Notes: generated by a model from the sequence alone, not told the origin. A DNA stretch of 64,000 nt from JANNXQ01 sp038238555 (GCA_038238555.1 JBBRXP010000001.1:1-64000); one strand, 5' to 3'. Counted from the first letter of the stretch, positions 34,939 through 43,943 are shown. Made by a program: numbers and translations.

Positions 34939-35534
34939 GGCGCGCCGTTTCGTGGTTACTCGCGGCCTTCGCTCTCCCGGCGCAAGCGCTCGCGCACACG
35001 ACGGTGCAAGGCATGAACGATTTCATGACCGGTGCGCTGCATCCGCTCCTGACGCCGGCTCATGTGCTCATCCTGCTCGCGCTCGGGCTGTGCCTGGGCC
35101 AGCACCCGCCGCTGCGCCTGAGGATGCCGCTCAGCGTTTTCGCGTCGTGCTCTGCCATCGGGCTTGCGCTCACGGCAACGCGCTGGTTTCCCGGAGTTCA
35201 CCCGGCGGCGCTGGCCGGCATCGCGCTCGGCGCGGGCGCGTTGGCGGCGTGTGAAAAAGAGCTTCCGTCCTCTGCCCGCGGCGCGCTCTTCGGGGTGGGA
35301 GCGCTGGCTATCGGATCGGATTCCGGCGTCGAGACGGGCGGCGCGGCGGTCATCGTCAAGACGCTGCTCGGAACGTGGCTCGGCTTGCTCATCTATCTCA
35401 TGAACCTCGCCTACTACGCCTCGCTGGCGGCGGAACAAAAAAAGAAATGGCTGCGCATCGGCCTCCGTGTCGCCGGCTCGTGGATCGTGGCGATCTCGCT
35501 GCTGGTGCTCGCCTTCGCGCTGCACAAAGTGTGA
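34935..35534 (+). CDS. Second HupE/UreJ-like membrane protein
   Basis: 199 residues from GTG 34935 overlapping the preceding stop. It has a leader ending in ALAH, then GALHPLLTPAHVLILLALGLCLGQ, a diverged version of the HPLxGxDH motif, and about six hydrophobic segments. It lacks the HGHAHG cluster of its neighbour. The duplication suggests a two-subunit metal permease or one transporter plus a partner. Confidence in family is moderate because of divergence. Confidence 0.7.
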   Translation: MRRAVSWLLAAFALPAQALAHTTVQGMNDFMTGALHPLLTPAHVLILLALGLCLGQHPPLRLRMPLSVFASCSAIGLALTATRWFPGVHPAALAGIALGAGALAACEKELPSSARGALFGVGALAIGSDSGVETGGAAVIVKTLLGTWLGLLIYLMNLAYYASLAAEQKKKWLRIGLRVAGSWIVAISLLVLAFALHKV

Positions 35535-35644
35535 GGGTCGTCATCTTCCGCGGTGCCTCCCAAAATCAAAACGTGCGCGCCCATCGCCTCGCCGGGATCC
35601 ACCGCTGCTCCGAGGGTTGGGACGCTCACTCGACTCGCGCGCCG

Positions 35645-37696
35645 CTAGAATCTCGCCGTCACGCTCACGCGGAGCTGGCGCGGTTCGGCGGGGTGGAAGT
35701 GGATGTCGTCCACGCCCTCGGCGGGCTCGCCGCGGAGGCGCGAGGTGTAGAAGTAGTCGATCTCGTTGTCGCGAGAGTCGAAGATGTTGAAGACATCCAC
35801 CGCAGTGCTCCACGTCTCGCTGAGTTTGTAGCCGACCTGGGCGTTCACGAGCGTCGTGGACTTTGAGCGGGCGCTGCCATCTTCGATGAGGTCGCGCGGG
35901 CCGAAGTGCCGCACGCGCAGACTCGCATTCCACGGGCTGAGCGCGCCGGGCAGGTCATGCACGGTGATGCCTGCCGCGATGGTCGTCTCCACCGAGCCGG
36001 GGATGCGCTGGCCTTCCGGCGCGGGTTCGGTGAAGCGCGCATTCGAGAGCGAAAAGTCCGCGTCGAGCGTGAGCCACGGCGTCGGGTTGTAGTAGTTCGC
36101 AAACTCGATGCCGTAGCGGCGGCTGGGGCCGCTCGCTTCGGTCGTGCCGGCGTCGCCGGAAAAGACGAGTTCGCTGTCGAGGTCGAGAATCCAAAGCGAG
36201 AGCGAGCTTTGCAGGCCGCGCACGGCGGTCGTGCGAATGCCAATCTCCGCGCCCTTGCTGCGGACGAGCGGATTGGCCGGATCGACGCGCTCGCCGGTGC
36301 CGGGGTCTTGCCGCGTGATGACGCCGCGCGCGTCGTTGCTGTGGTAGCCGAGCCCGCCGTTGAGATAGAGTTCCGTCTGCGCCCAAGGGCCGAAGATGAG
36401 GCTCAGTTTCGGGCTCGCGAGGAACTCGCCTTTCGTGCCCGAGTTCACGTCGTTGTCGCTGTTCACGTCGAAGTAAAAGTAATCGCCGCGCACGCCCGCT
36501 TCCGTGCGAAGCCAGCTCGTCCATTTCGTCTTGTTGGAATAGTAAGCACCGATGCTCGACTCGATGATGTGATCCGCGCGCACGGTCGAAAGCCGCGTGC
36601 GTTCCTTCGTGTAAAAGAGGCCATTGCGAATGTTGTCGCTGCGGAATTGCAGCCCAAATGCGTTCTCCGTTTCGCGTCCGAAAAGCGTGCCGAAAATCCG
36701 GTGCTCCGCCTTCGCGCCCCAATGCACGCGGCGATCCTTTTGCTCGAACTGATCGCCGTTCTCCGGGTCGCGCAGGAAGTAGGTGAAGTTCGAGAAAAGA
36801 TCGAGGTCGTAATACATCCCGTAGAGCAGGATCTTCGTCGCGGAATCCGCGCTCACGCGATGCCACTCGCCATGCAGGCTATAGCGCGAACTGTCTCCGC
36901 CGTCGCTTTCATCCAGGCTCCCGAAACGGTCGATCACGCCGCGATCCACGGCGCGTTTCGCGATTTGATCGGTGGCCGTCCAATTGCCGTGATAGCCCAT
37001 CGCCGTCACGTTCCAGCCCCCGCGTTCATCGCCCTGACTGTAGCGCAGCACGCCGTTGAATTTCTGGTAATCGTCCGGGTTGTTCCAAGGCCCATCGCTG
37101 TGGAATGCCTCAAAGGCGTAGAGCAGGCTGCCTTTGCCGAGCGACACGGAGTTTCCGAAAGCGAATCGCGCGTAGCCAAAGTTTCCGCCTTCCGCCGTCG
37201 CGAAGCCGCGATCCAGCTTGTTCGCCATCACGAAATTGAACGCGCCCGCCGACGCGAAATCGCCCTCCTCGGGATAGTAGGTGCCTTTGCGAAAAGCGAC
37301 CTCGCGCACCAGCTCGGGGATGATGAAATTCAAATCCGTCCAGCCCTGCCCGTGCGCGTGCGAGCGGAAGTTCACCGGCACGCCGTCGAAGCTCGTGGAG
37401 AGATCGGTGCCGTGATCGAGATTGAAGCCGCGCAGGAAAAACTGGTTCGCCTTCCCCGCGCCGCTGTGCTGCGAGACGATGACGCCCGGCACGGTTTCGA
37501 GCAGTTCGCCGGGCCGCAGCAGCGGGCGCAATGCGAGCTGTTCGTGGCCGACCACGCCTTCATTGGCCGAGCTGGCGACACCGATGAGGCTGTCGGAACG
37601 TTCCGTGACGACCACTTCTTCGAGCCGTGTAGTTTCTTGCGCGAGCATGGAGGCGAGGGTTGCCAGCAGTGCCGCCGATGAGACGAGTTTTTTCAT
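35645..37696 (-). CDS. TonB-dependent outer-membrane receptor
   Basis: 683 residues with a signal peptide (MKKLVSSAALLATLASMLAQ), a TonB box (RLEEVVVTER, about 24-33), plug domain (LLRPGELLETVPGVIVSQHSG near 60; NQFFLRGFNLDHGTDLS near 85) and a beta-barrel ending in LRVSVTARF with the terminal Phe needed for outer-membrane insertion. It imports a scarce ligand using TonB energy. The convergent HupE/UreJ pair and the RSHAHGQGW loop near 110 would suit a metal or metal-chelate ligand, but this is inference only. Confidence 0.92.
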   Translation of the reverse strand: MKKLVSSAALLATLASMLAQETTRLEEVVVTERSDSLIGVASSANEGVVGHEQLALRPLLRPGELLETVPGVIVSQHSGAGKANQFFLRGFNLDHGTDLSTSFDGVPVNFRSHAHGQGWTDLNFIIPELVREVAFRKGTYYPEEGDFASAGAFNFVMANKLDRGFATAEGGNFGYARFAFGNSVSLGKGSLLYAFEAFHSDGPWNNPDDYQKFNGVLRYSQGDERGGWNVTAMGYHGNWTATDQIAKRAVDRGVIDRFGSLDESDGGDSSRYSLHGEWHRVSADSATKILLYGMYYDLDLFSNFTYFLRDPENGDQFEQKDRRVHWGAKAEHRIFGTLFGRETENAFGLQFRSDNIRNGLFYTKERTRLSTVRADHIIESSIGAYYSNKTKWTSWLRTEAGVRGDYFYFDVNSDNDVNSGTKGEFLASPKLSLIFGPWAQTELYLNGGLGYHSNDARGVITRQDPGTGERVDPANPLVRSKGAEIGIRTTAVRGLQSSLSLWILDLDSELVFSGDAGTTEASGPSRRYGIEFANYYNPTPWLTLDADFSLSNARFTEPAPEGQRIPGSVETTIAAGITVHDLPGALSPWNASLRVRHFGPRDLIEDGSARSKSTTLVNAQVGYKLSETWSTAVDVFNIFDSRDNEIDYFYTSRLRGEPAEGVDDIHFHPAEPRQLRVSVTARF

Positions 37697-37902
37697 GGAG
37701 TGTGTTGGGTTGATTTGACAACAACGCGCCGCCTACAAAAAAAAGGCCGCGCGCTGGGAGCTACGAGGGCTTTCGCCTCCGCCATCGCTCCAAAACGGGT
37801 GGCTGGATCAAAGTGAAACCAAATTCTGTTCGCTCGCGTCAAGCACTGTTTGTCTTGCCTTTCTTAGCGCGGCCAGCTTCCTGTGCTCCGGCGCCAAGTC
37901 CC
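37697..37902. other. Divergent spacer, receptor / DUF1080 gene
   Basis: 206 bases between divergent starts. It has an A-rich run at 37735-37743 next to a GC-rich segment. No palindrome or recognisable operator was found. Confidence 0.4.
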
Positions 37903-39558
37903 ATGAAAGCTCACCTTATTCTCCCCGTTATTCTGGCCGCGACCTCGTTTCTATCCATCGCGGCGGAAGACAACACACTTAGCACCATCGAAAAGTCCGA
38001 AGGCTGGAGGCTGCTCTTTAATGGAAGAGATCTTACGGGATGGAAGGGCCTGGAGTTTTGGAGTGCGCAAGACGGTGCGATCACTGGGAAGACCACGGCC
38101 GAGACCCGGCGCAGGCCCAGTTTCACTTCTTTGATCTGGCAGGGCGGTGAAGTCTCCGACTTTGAGCTGACGTGCAAATTTAAGATGGTATCCGACGAGC
38201 CGAAAGGATCGCTGGTCTCAGGCATCCAGTTCCGTGGCACACTCATCCACCAAGGCGATTGCAGCGTCGGCGGCTACGATGCCGATATGGATCGCTCGCA
38301 TTCGTGGACCGGCGAATTCAAAGAGAAGCAAGGCCGCAATGTCGGGGTGGGCCGGGGAAAGCAGGCCATCCTAAGAGACAGCGACGATCCCAAGAAACCG
38401 AAGATCGAAATAGTAACCTCCATCGGCGACTCCAGAGAACTCAAGGCGTCCATGAAGGAAAACGATTGGAACGACTACCGGATCAAAGCTGTGGGCAACC
38501 ATATCCAACTCTACGTGAATGGCCGGCAGACCGTGGATGTAACCGATGAGACCACGGCGGCAGCTAAGAGTGGGTTACTCGCCTTCGGAATTTTTTATAA
38601 CGCAATGATGACCGCGCAGTTTAAGGATATTAAACTAAGGGAGCTGAAGACTAATAACCTGGCGAGGACGGCGACGCCTTCCGCTTTGGACAAAATCTTA
38701 ACCCACAGCCGGTGGAAGATAGAGATGGAAAAGGGTAAGTCTCCGTGGGGCGATCTAAGCTTCGCACCGGAGCGTGAAGTAATAAGGATGCAGGGTCGCC
38801 CGGGTAAGTGGGTCGTGGCCGGCGATCACCGCTTGAACTTCGATGAGTTCACGCTCAGCTTTGACCAGAGTTATAACTCATTTGTGGCCACTCTCCCGGA
38901 TGGAACCAGGATATGCACCGGCACGCGCAGCCTCCCCGGCGCGGCCGCACCGTCCACAGCGAAGAACGATGTGCCTGTCCGAAAGACTCCATCGCTCCCG
39001 GTGGCAAGCGGCCCGGCATCCTCGCCGGTCACACCCGAGCAGCGCTTCTATGCCGCGATCGCCGCGATGCCTCACGTGCAGACCGGCGCCGCGGGTGCAA
39101 TGGGCGGGAAGGATTTCTCACTTATCCAGCCTGAAGGCGGAGTGCTCGTAGGCTTCGACTTATGGCAGGGGATGTATTACCGCGAGTTAGTCGTGGGTGG
39201 GATACGGCCTATCTTCCAGACGGGTAAAGGCCGCGTGCGTGGCCCCACCTTCGGCAAGGGCGATGGCAACCCGGATAAGACCCTCGAGGCCAATGAAGGA
39301 TTTGCGGTCGCGGCGGTCGAGGCCGTCGATGACAAACGGCAAGTAACCGGCCTTCTCCTGCAGTATAAGCGAATTCATTACACCGGTTTCGATCTCGAGG
39401 GCAATGGAGCTTACAAGAGTGAATGGTTTGGCCAGGAGGTGGGCAAGAAGGTGAAGCCAAAGCGGCTCGACACCAACGGAAAACCGGCGCTCGGAATTTT
39501 CGGCGCAGCAGACACACTGCTCTATCGGGTGGGTTTGATCTATCTGGATAGGAAGTAA
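37903..39558 (+). CDS. DUF1080 (3-keto-disaccharide hydrolase-like) protein with extra C-terminal domain
   Basis: ATG 37903 gives 551 residues and a signal peptide (MKAHLILPVILAATSFLSIAAE). DUF1080 spans about 30-245: GWRLLFNGRDLTGWKG, FELTCKFKM, GIQFRG, NDWNDYRIKAVGNHIQLYVNG. Residues about 260-370 form a linker with a small beta domain. Residues about 400-551 form a further beta-rich domain (FSLIQPEGGVLVGFDLW, SEWFGQEVG, GIFGAADTLLYRVGLIYLD) that resembles jacalin-type folds loosely. Probably an exported glycan-active or binding protein. The whole gene is rich in TAAC/TTAC, unlike its neighbours. Confidence 0.82.
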   Translation: MKAHLILPVILAATSFLSIAAEDNTLSTIEKSEGWRLLFNGRDLTGWKGLEFWSAQDGAITGKTTAETRRRPSFTSLIWQGGEVSDFELTCKFKMVSDEPKGSLVSGIQFRGTLIHQGDCSVGGYDADMDRSHSWTGEFKEKQGRNVGVGRGKQAILRDSDDPKKPKIEIVTSIGDSRELKASMKENDWNDYRIKAVGNHIQLYVNGRQTVDVTDETTAAAKSGLLAFGIFYNAMMTAQFKDIKLRELKTNNLARTATPSALDKILTHSRWKIEMEKGKSPWGDLSFAPEREVIRMQGRPGKWVVAGDHRLNFDEFTLSFDQSYNSFVATLPDGTRICTGTRSLPGAAAPSTAKNDVPVRKTPSLPVASGPASSPVTPEQRFYAAIAAMPHVQTGAAGAMGGKDFSLIQPEGGVLVGFDLWQGMYYRELVVGGIRPIFQTGKGRVRGPTFGKGDGNPDKTLEANEGFAVAAVEAVDDKRQVTGLLLQYKRIHYTGFDLEGNGAYKSEWFGQEVGKKVKPKRLDTNGKPALGIFGAADTLLYRVGLIYLDRK

Positions 39559-39586
39559 GTTACTGTAAGTCTTTCGCGAGGTTACT

Positions 39587-42500
39587 TTATACCTTCGCCA
39601 TTGCCCGGCCCGTGCGCTCGAGTTTGCCCCAGCCGACGAGCGCGCCTTGAAACGCGCGGAGGATGCTTTTCCAAATGACCCACGCCAGCAGCGGCCGATA
39701 AAGGAAACGCATGGGCACGATCCACAGCGCGGTGCGGAGGCGCTCGCCTTCCATCCAGCAAGCCAGCGCGGCGAGGAAAATATCGAGCCCGATGAAGATC
39801 GCGAAATACCACCAGATGGCCGTTGCCTGGCCGGTAAGAAGCGAGAGCAACAGCAACCCATCGACGAGCGGCGCGAGCGCGACGAGGCCGATCTGGAAAA
39901 ACCAAATGCCCGGCAGCGTCCACCAACCGAGCGCGCCGAAGCGCGGATTGAAGACGAGATCGCGATGTTTCCACAGGCACTGCATGGTGCCAAACGCCCA
40001 GCGGAATCGCTGCCGCGCCAGCGCGCGCACGGTCTCGGGCGCCTCGGTCCACGCGAGCGCGGCGGGCGCGTAGCCGATGCGATAGCCGAGTTGGTGCAGC
40101 GTGAGCGTGAGATCGGTATCCTCCGCCAGCGTGTCGTGCGAAAAGCTGCTCGCGGCAGCGATGGCGCTCTTGCGAAATGCGCTCACCGCGCCGGGCACGA
40201 CGGTAATGCAGTCCCACTCCGTGTAAGCGCGCCGATCGAGATTAAAGCCGCAGATGTATTCGAGGCTCTGGCATTTCGCGATGAAGGTGCGCGCATTGCC
40301 CACGCGCGCATTGCCGCTTACGGCGCCGATGAGCGGATCGGCGAAAGGCGCGACGATGGCGCGCAGCGTGCCGCGCTCGAAGAGTGTGTCGGCATCGAGG
40401 AGCACGACGATCGCGTGGCGGGCCTGCGCCACGCCGGCTCGCAGCGCGGTGGCCTTGCCGCGATTTGGCTGCGAGAGGAGGCGGATGCGCGGCTCGCCAG
40501 CCGCGACTCGCGCGACTTCAGCGGTGGTGTCGTCGCGAGAGCCGTCGTCCACCACGATCAATTCGATGTCGCCGGCGTAGTCGGTAGCGAGCACCGACCG
40601 CAACGTCTTCTCGATCACCTTCGCTTCGTTGTAAGCAGCGATCACCACGCTGAGGGGAGTTTCGGATTTTGGATTTCGGATTTCGGATTTCCGCGCAGCG
40701 GCATGGTGACGATGCGCGAGCCACGCGACGATCAATGTGCGCAGCACCACGAGCGCTGTCGCGAAGATCATGAAGGCCCAGAAAAATTCCACGAGCGCGT
40801 GCCAGATGCGGAAGCCCGCGCCGGAGACCATGCGCTCCATCGGCTGCTGGCCTTGGCGCAAGGGCGGCATGAGTTGGTCGCGCGGAATGCCGAGCAACTC
40901 GCTCAAGGGCACGATGCGATCGCCGCGCGTCTGGAGATAGTCGATAATCTTCGGCAACGCTTCGACTGTCTGCGAGCGGTCGCCGCCGGCATCGTGGAGT
41001 AACACAATGTTACCCTCGCCGCGGAGTTCCTTTACTCGCTGCACTATCTTATCCGCGCCCGGCTGCGCCCAGTCCCGCGGGTCCACTTTCTCGAGCACGA
41101 TGGTGTAGCCGAGTTCATTCTGCGCGAGCTTCAGCGGGGCAAGTTCCGCAATGTCGGCGGGCGTCGAGTCCGCGTTATAAGGCGGGCGAAAGAGCGCGGT
41201 GCTGCGGCCCGTGATGCTTTCGATAAGCCGCTCGGTGGCGTTGAGTTCCACGCGCGTTTGCGCTGGCGACATCGCCGCGAGATTGCGGTGGGTGTAGGTG
41301 TGGTTGCCGATCTCGTGGCCTTCTTCGACGATCCGCGCGACGAGCCGCGGGTAACTCTCGCAATTTTTGCCAACTAAGAAGAACGCCGCTTTCACGCCGC
41401 GCTTTCTTAAGATATCGAGCACTTTGGGCGTCCATACCGGATCGGGTCCATCGTCGAAAGTAATAGCCACCTCGTGCGCGCCGCCGGCGCCTTGATGGTA
41501 GAGGATGGGGTAAGTCGGGAAGTCCGTGTAACGCGCGGTGAGCTTGTTACTTTCGTCGAGCGCCACGGTCCGCCGCCCATCGTTGCGCGTGTCGTCCACG
41601 GTTACGATTTCACCGCGGCCCACGTGCGTGATGGTGTAGCCGGCCTTGATCTGCCCGAGTGCCTTGAGCGCCGCGGATGCCGGCGGGCCCTTGATCTCCA
41701 GCACATCCCAGAGCTGCGGATCTTCGCTGCCGAGGCGCGCGATGCCGAAGCCGCCGAGCTTCATGTCGCGCACGGCGCGGAGTTGATTAAAGAAAGAGAT
41801 CGCGTCGAGAAAGGCCACGGTATGTTCGCCATCGGGCTCGGAGTAATCGTAGATGCCGTTATAACTCGGCCCACTAACTGCCACGCTGTTACCTTCCTTA
41901 TCCAAGCCGGCATAACTCGCGCGGCTCATCGCATCCTTGTAACTAATCGTCTCCGCCTTGTTACTCGTCGTGTTCCAATCGTAGGCGTAAGCGCCGAGCA
42001 CGCCGATCCATTGCTCCGAGTCCCCGAACTGCTCGATCACCTTGAGCCAGCCTTCGAGCCACGACTGCGAGGCGATGGGACCGGGTGCGTCGTGCTCGGA
42101 ATTTTCGTCGTGCAAGATCGCGACGAAGCGATCGACCGGCACCACGAGCGCCTCGAGATCGAAGGTGTCGAGATCCTCGCCCATCGGCACCATGAACCAG
42201 AGTTCCTTATCCGCATGGTGCAACGCTTCGGCGATCTGCTCGATCAGTTCGGTGTAACGTTCTTTGTAAGCTGGATCGATCTGCTCCCAGTCGAGAATAA
42301 CTCCCGCGGCTTTGTTACTTGCGATTGCCTTGAGTAACACATCGACGAACTTCGCGCGCCGAGCCGCGGGACCGATAGCGAGATTTTCGACCGCCTCCGG
42401 CTGCCACTCGTCGCCGGCGAGATTGCGCAGCAACGGCATGAGCGCAATGCCGCGCGCCGCCGCAAACGTGGCGAGCCGCGGCTCCGGCTCGACCTCAAAG

Positions 42501-42967
42501 CGACTTTGCGTGCCGGTGAGCGTGAACCATTCCGGCGCGAGATGCGTGAGCGAAGCGGCATGTTCTTCTAGCGAGGCGAAACTGTTTGCATCCCACTCCG
42601 CGTAAAGGCCGAGCCGCACTTCGCCGCGCGTCTTCCTGCCGCGGCGCGATTGCTCACGCACCCGCGCGAGCCGCTCCTGCGCCGCCGGCGATTGCGCGTA
42701 AAATTTCTGCCAGTTCATCTCGTTCACGCCGGGCTGCGATTGCCCTGCACGCTGCGTCTGCGCCTTGAGCTGCCCCTTCAGCGTACGAATGGACGCCGGC
42801 AGTTTGAGCTGTGGGCGCACGAGCAACGACTGGAAGAACCACACCACCGCGCCGAGCACCACCAGACCCCAAAGCGCCAGCATGCGCCGCAAGCGCGGCC
42901 AGCGTTTGCCATGCAGATCACGAAAGACGAAACGCCCCGGCTGATTGTCGGCGCTTAGTTCAGGCAT
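39587..42967 (-). CDS. GH18-like / polysaccharide deacetylase / family 2 glycosyltransferase fusion
   Basis: 1126 residues. One N-terminal membrane helix (about 30-50) precedes a GH18-like domain (about 115-430) with AGVILDWEQID at about 221-231, where Glu228 is the candidate acid. A NodB deacetylase (about 495-700) has ITFDDGPDP, HTYTH and FRPPY, the metal and catalytic motifs. A processive family 2 transferase (about 770-1010) shows VVDDGSRDDT, LLDADTLF, AEDTDLT and RQRFRW, followed by several membrane helices. The set resembles poly-N-acetylglucosamine-type machines in one chain: synthesis inside, modification outside. A GGATTTC array lies before the transferase domain. Confidence 0.9.
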   Translation of the reverse strand: MPELSADNQPGRFVFRDLHGKRWPRLRRMLALWGLVVLGAVVWFFQSLLVRPQLKLPASIRTLKGQLKAQTQRAGQSQPGVNEMNWQKFYAQSPAAQERLARVREQSRRGRKTRGEVRLGLYAEWDANSFASLEEHAASLTHLAPEWFTLTGTQSRFEVEPEPRLATFAAARGIALMPLLRNLAGDEWQPEAVENLAIGPAARRAKFVDVLLKAIASNKAAGVILDWEQIDPAYKERYTELIEQIAEALHHADKELWFMVPMGEDLDTFDLEALVVPVDRFVAILHDENSEHDAPGPIASQSWLEGWLKVIEQFGDSEQWIGVLGAYAYDWNTTSNKAETISYKDAMSRASYAGLDKEGNSVAVSGPSYNGIYDYSEPDGEHTVAFLDAISFFNQLRAVRDMKLGGFGIARLGSEDPQLWDVLEIKGPPASAALKALGQIKAGYTITHVGRGEIVTVDDTRNDGRRTVALDESNKLTARYTDFPTYPILYHQGAGGAHEVAITFDDGPDPVWTPKVLDILRKRGVKAAFFLVGKNCESYPRLVARIVEEGHEIGNHTYTHRNLAAMSPAQTRVELNATERLIESITGRSTALFRPPYNADSTPADIAELAPLKLAQNELGYTIVLEKVDPRDWAQPGADKIVQRVKELRGEGNIVLLHDAGGDRSQTVEALPKIIDYLQTRGDRIVPLSELLGIPRDQLMPPLRQGQQPMERMVSGAGFRIWHALVEFFWAFMIFATALVVLRTLIVAWLAHRHHAAARKSEIRNPKSETPLSVVIAAYNEAKVIEKTLRSVLATDYAGDIELIVVDDGSRDDTTAEVARVAAGEPRIRLLSQPNRGKATALRAGVAQARHAIVVLLDADTLFERGTLRAIVAPFADPLIGAVSGNARVGNARTFIAKCQSLEYICGFNLDRRAYTEWDCITVVPGAVSAFRKSAIAAASSFSHDTLAEDTDLTLTLHQLGYRIGYAPAALAWTEAPETVRALARQRFRWAFGTMQCLWKHRDLVFNPRFGALGWWTLPGIWFFQIGLVALAPLVDGLLLLSLLTGQATAIWWYFAIFIGLDIFLAALACWMEGERLRTALWIVPMRFLYRPLLAWVIWKSILRAFQGALVGWGKLERTGRAMAKV
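40664..40691 (-). repeat. GGATTTY heptamer array inside a reading frame (4 units)
   Basis: Four tandem units (GGATTTT then three GGATTTC) lie in the fusion gene, encoding KSEIRNPKSE on the minus strand between the membrane helix after the deacetylase and the transferase domain. It is the same word as at 27185-27219 read from the other strand, and gives the same peptide. Confidence 0.95.
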
Positions 42968-43298
42968 TGGAGATTGGATCTAAAGTATGGAGTTTAAGTT
43001 TGGAGACAGCGATGGGAGAAGTGCGATCGCGCAAAGGGCTGTGCTCCGAGAGCTGGGCGTCAGCGCCAAGAACTGCGGTGGATGGCGCGCTCCGAGCGCC
43101 ATGCCAAAGCACTGCGCATAGCGCCGGTCGTCCTCGTCGTAGCTACGATGCCCTCGTCGCAGGAAGTGCCATTGCCGTCCTCGCCGTCAGTTCGCGCTCG
43201 GAGCGCGCCATCCACCCTTCGCTTCGCGCAAATCTTTTTTGAGGATGCGTCACTTTTATCTTGTCACCCATTTCGGACCCGATAAGCCCCTCACCCGC
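42968..43298. other. Divergent intergenic region carrying a composite repeat
   Basis: 331 bases without a gene. 42968-43010 holds a degenerate run of TTGGAG/TTTAAG words that may be an eroded 7-bp repeat; 43077-43216 is a palindrome-bounded element; the rest shows nothing recognisable. Promoters for both flanking genes should lie here. Confidence 0.45.
43077..43216. repeat. Composite element: 23-bp perfect terminal inverted repeats around REP-like copy C
   Basis: GGTGGATGGCGCGCTCCGAG and three further bases (43077-43099) are repeated exactly in reverse complement at 43194-43216. Inside, 43139-43188 is copy C of the two-hairpin family (GTAGCTACGATGCCCTCGTC followed by GCAGGAAGTGCC), with a weakened hairpin 1. 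There is no frame inside, so it looks like a small non-autonomous element or nested palindromes. Confidence 0.85.
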
Positions 43299-43943
43299 AT
43301 GGCGCGGTTCCTCCCCATCCTGCTCTTCCTAGGAGCCGCGTGGGCACATGCCGAGCTCGTCTGGGAGAATCCCACCCAGGAATTCCAGCGCACCCCAGAG
43401 GATCGCGAACTCTCTGTCCCGTTCGGCTTTCGCAACACCGGCGCGGCCCCCGTCACCATCGCGAAAGTCACCTCGTCCTGCGGCTGCACCACCGCCGAAT
43501 TGCCGAAGAAGACCTTCGCCCCCGGCGAAGTGGGCGCGCTCACGGCGAAGTTCGTCTTCGGCGGACGCCGCGGGCCGCAGGCCAAGTCCATCGCCGTCAC
43601 CACCGACGACGGGAAGACCGCGCAACTCAGCTTCCAGTGCCTCATCGCCGATGACCCCGTCGCGGTGCTCCAGTCCCTCGTATGGTGGCGCGTGGGCGAA
43701 GCCGCCGAGCCCAAGCAAGTCGCCCTCACCCTCCCGCCGGGCGGCAAGGTGAAGATCACCGCCGTCGCCTCCACCAATCCCCGCGTCGCCGCCACCCTCG
43801 CGACCGTCCAGGAGGGCGAGAAATACGCCGTCCATATCCGCCCCGCCGACACCGCGCAGCAGGAGAGCGCCGAAGTCTTCGTCCAGACCGATTTTCCGCC
43901 CGAAGGCCCCAAGGCGTACACCATTCAAGTCCGAGTAAAGTAG
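43299..43943 (+). CDS. DUF1573 secreted protein
   Basis: ATG 43299 gives 214 residues and a leader (MARFLPILLFLGAAWAHAE); a frame opening 60 bases earlier lacks a leader. VPFGFRNTGAAPVTIAKVTSSCGCTTAEL near residue 40 is the DUF1573 signature (Ig-like fold with the CGC motif), followed by FAPGEVGALTAKFVFGGRRG. The second half is another beta domain. Exported, role unknown. Confidence 0.85.
   Translation: MARFLPILLFLGAAWAHAELVWENPTQEFQRTPEDRELSVPFGFRNTGAAPVTIAKVTSSCGCTTAELPKKTFAPGEVGALTAKFVFGGRRGPQAKSIAVTTDDGKTAQLSFQCLIADDPVAVLQSLVWWRVGEAAEPKQVALTLPPGGKVKITAVASTNPRVAATLATVQEGEKYAVHIRPADTAQQESAEVFVQTDFPPEGPKAYTIQVRVK

Noticed and set aside
37735..37760. Terminator after the TonB receptor gene
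   Set aside because: The A-run and GC segment lie upstream of the receptor start, not after its stop, and there is no stem.
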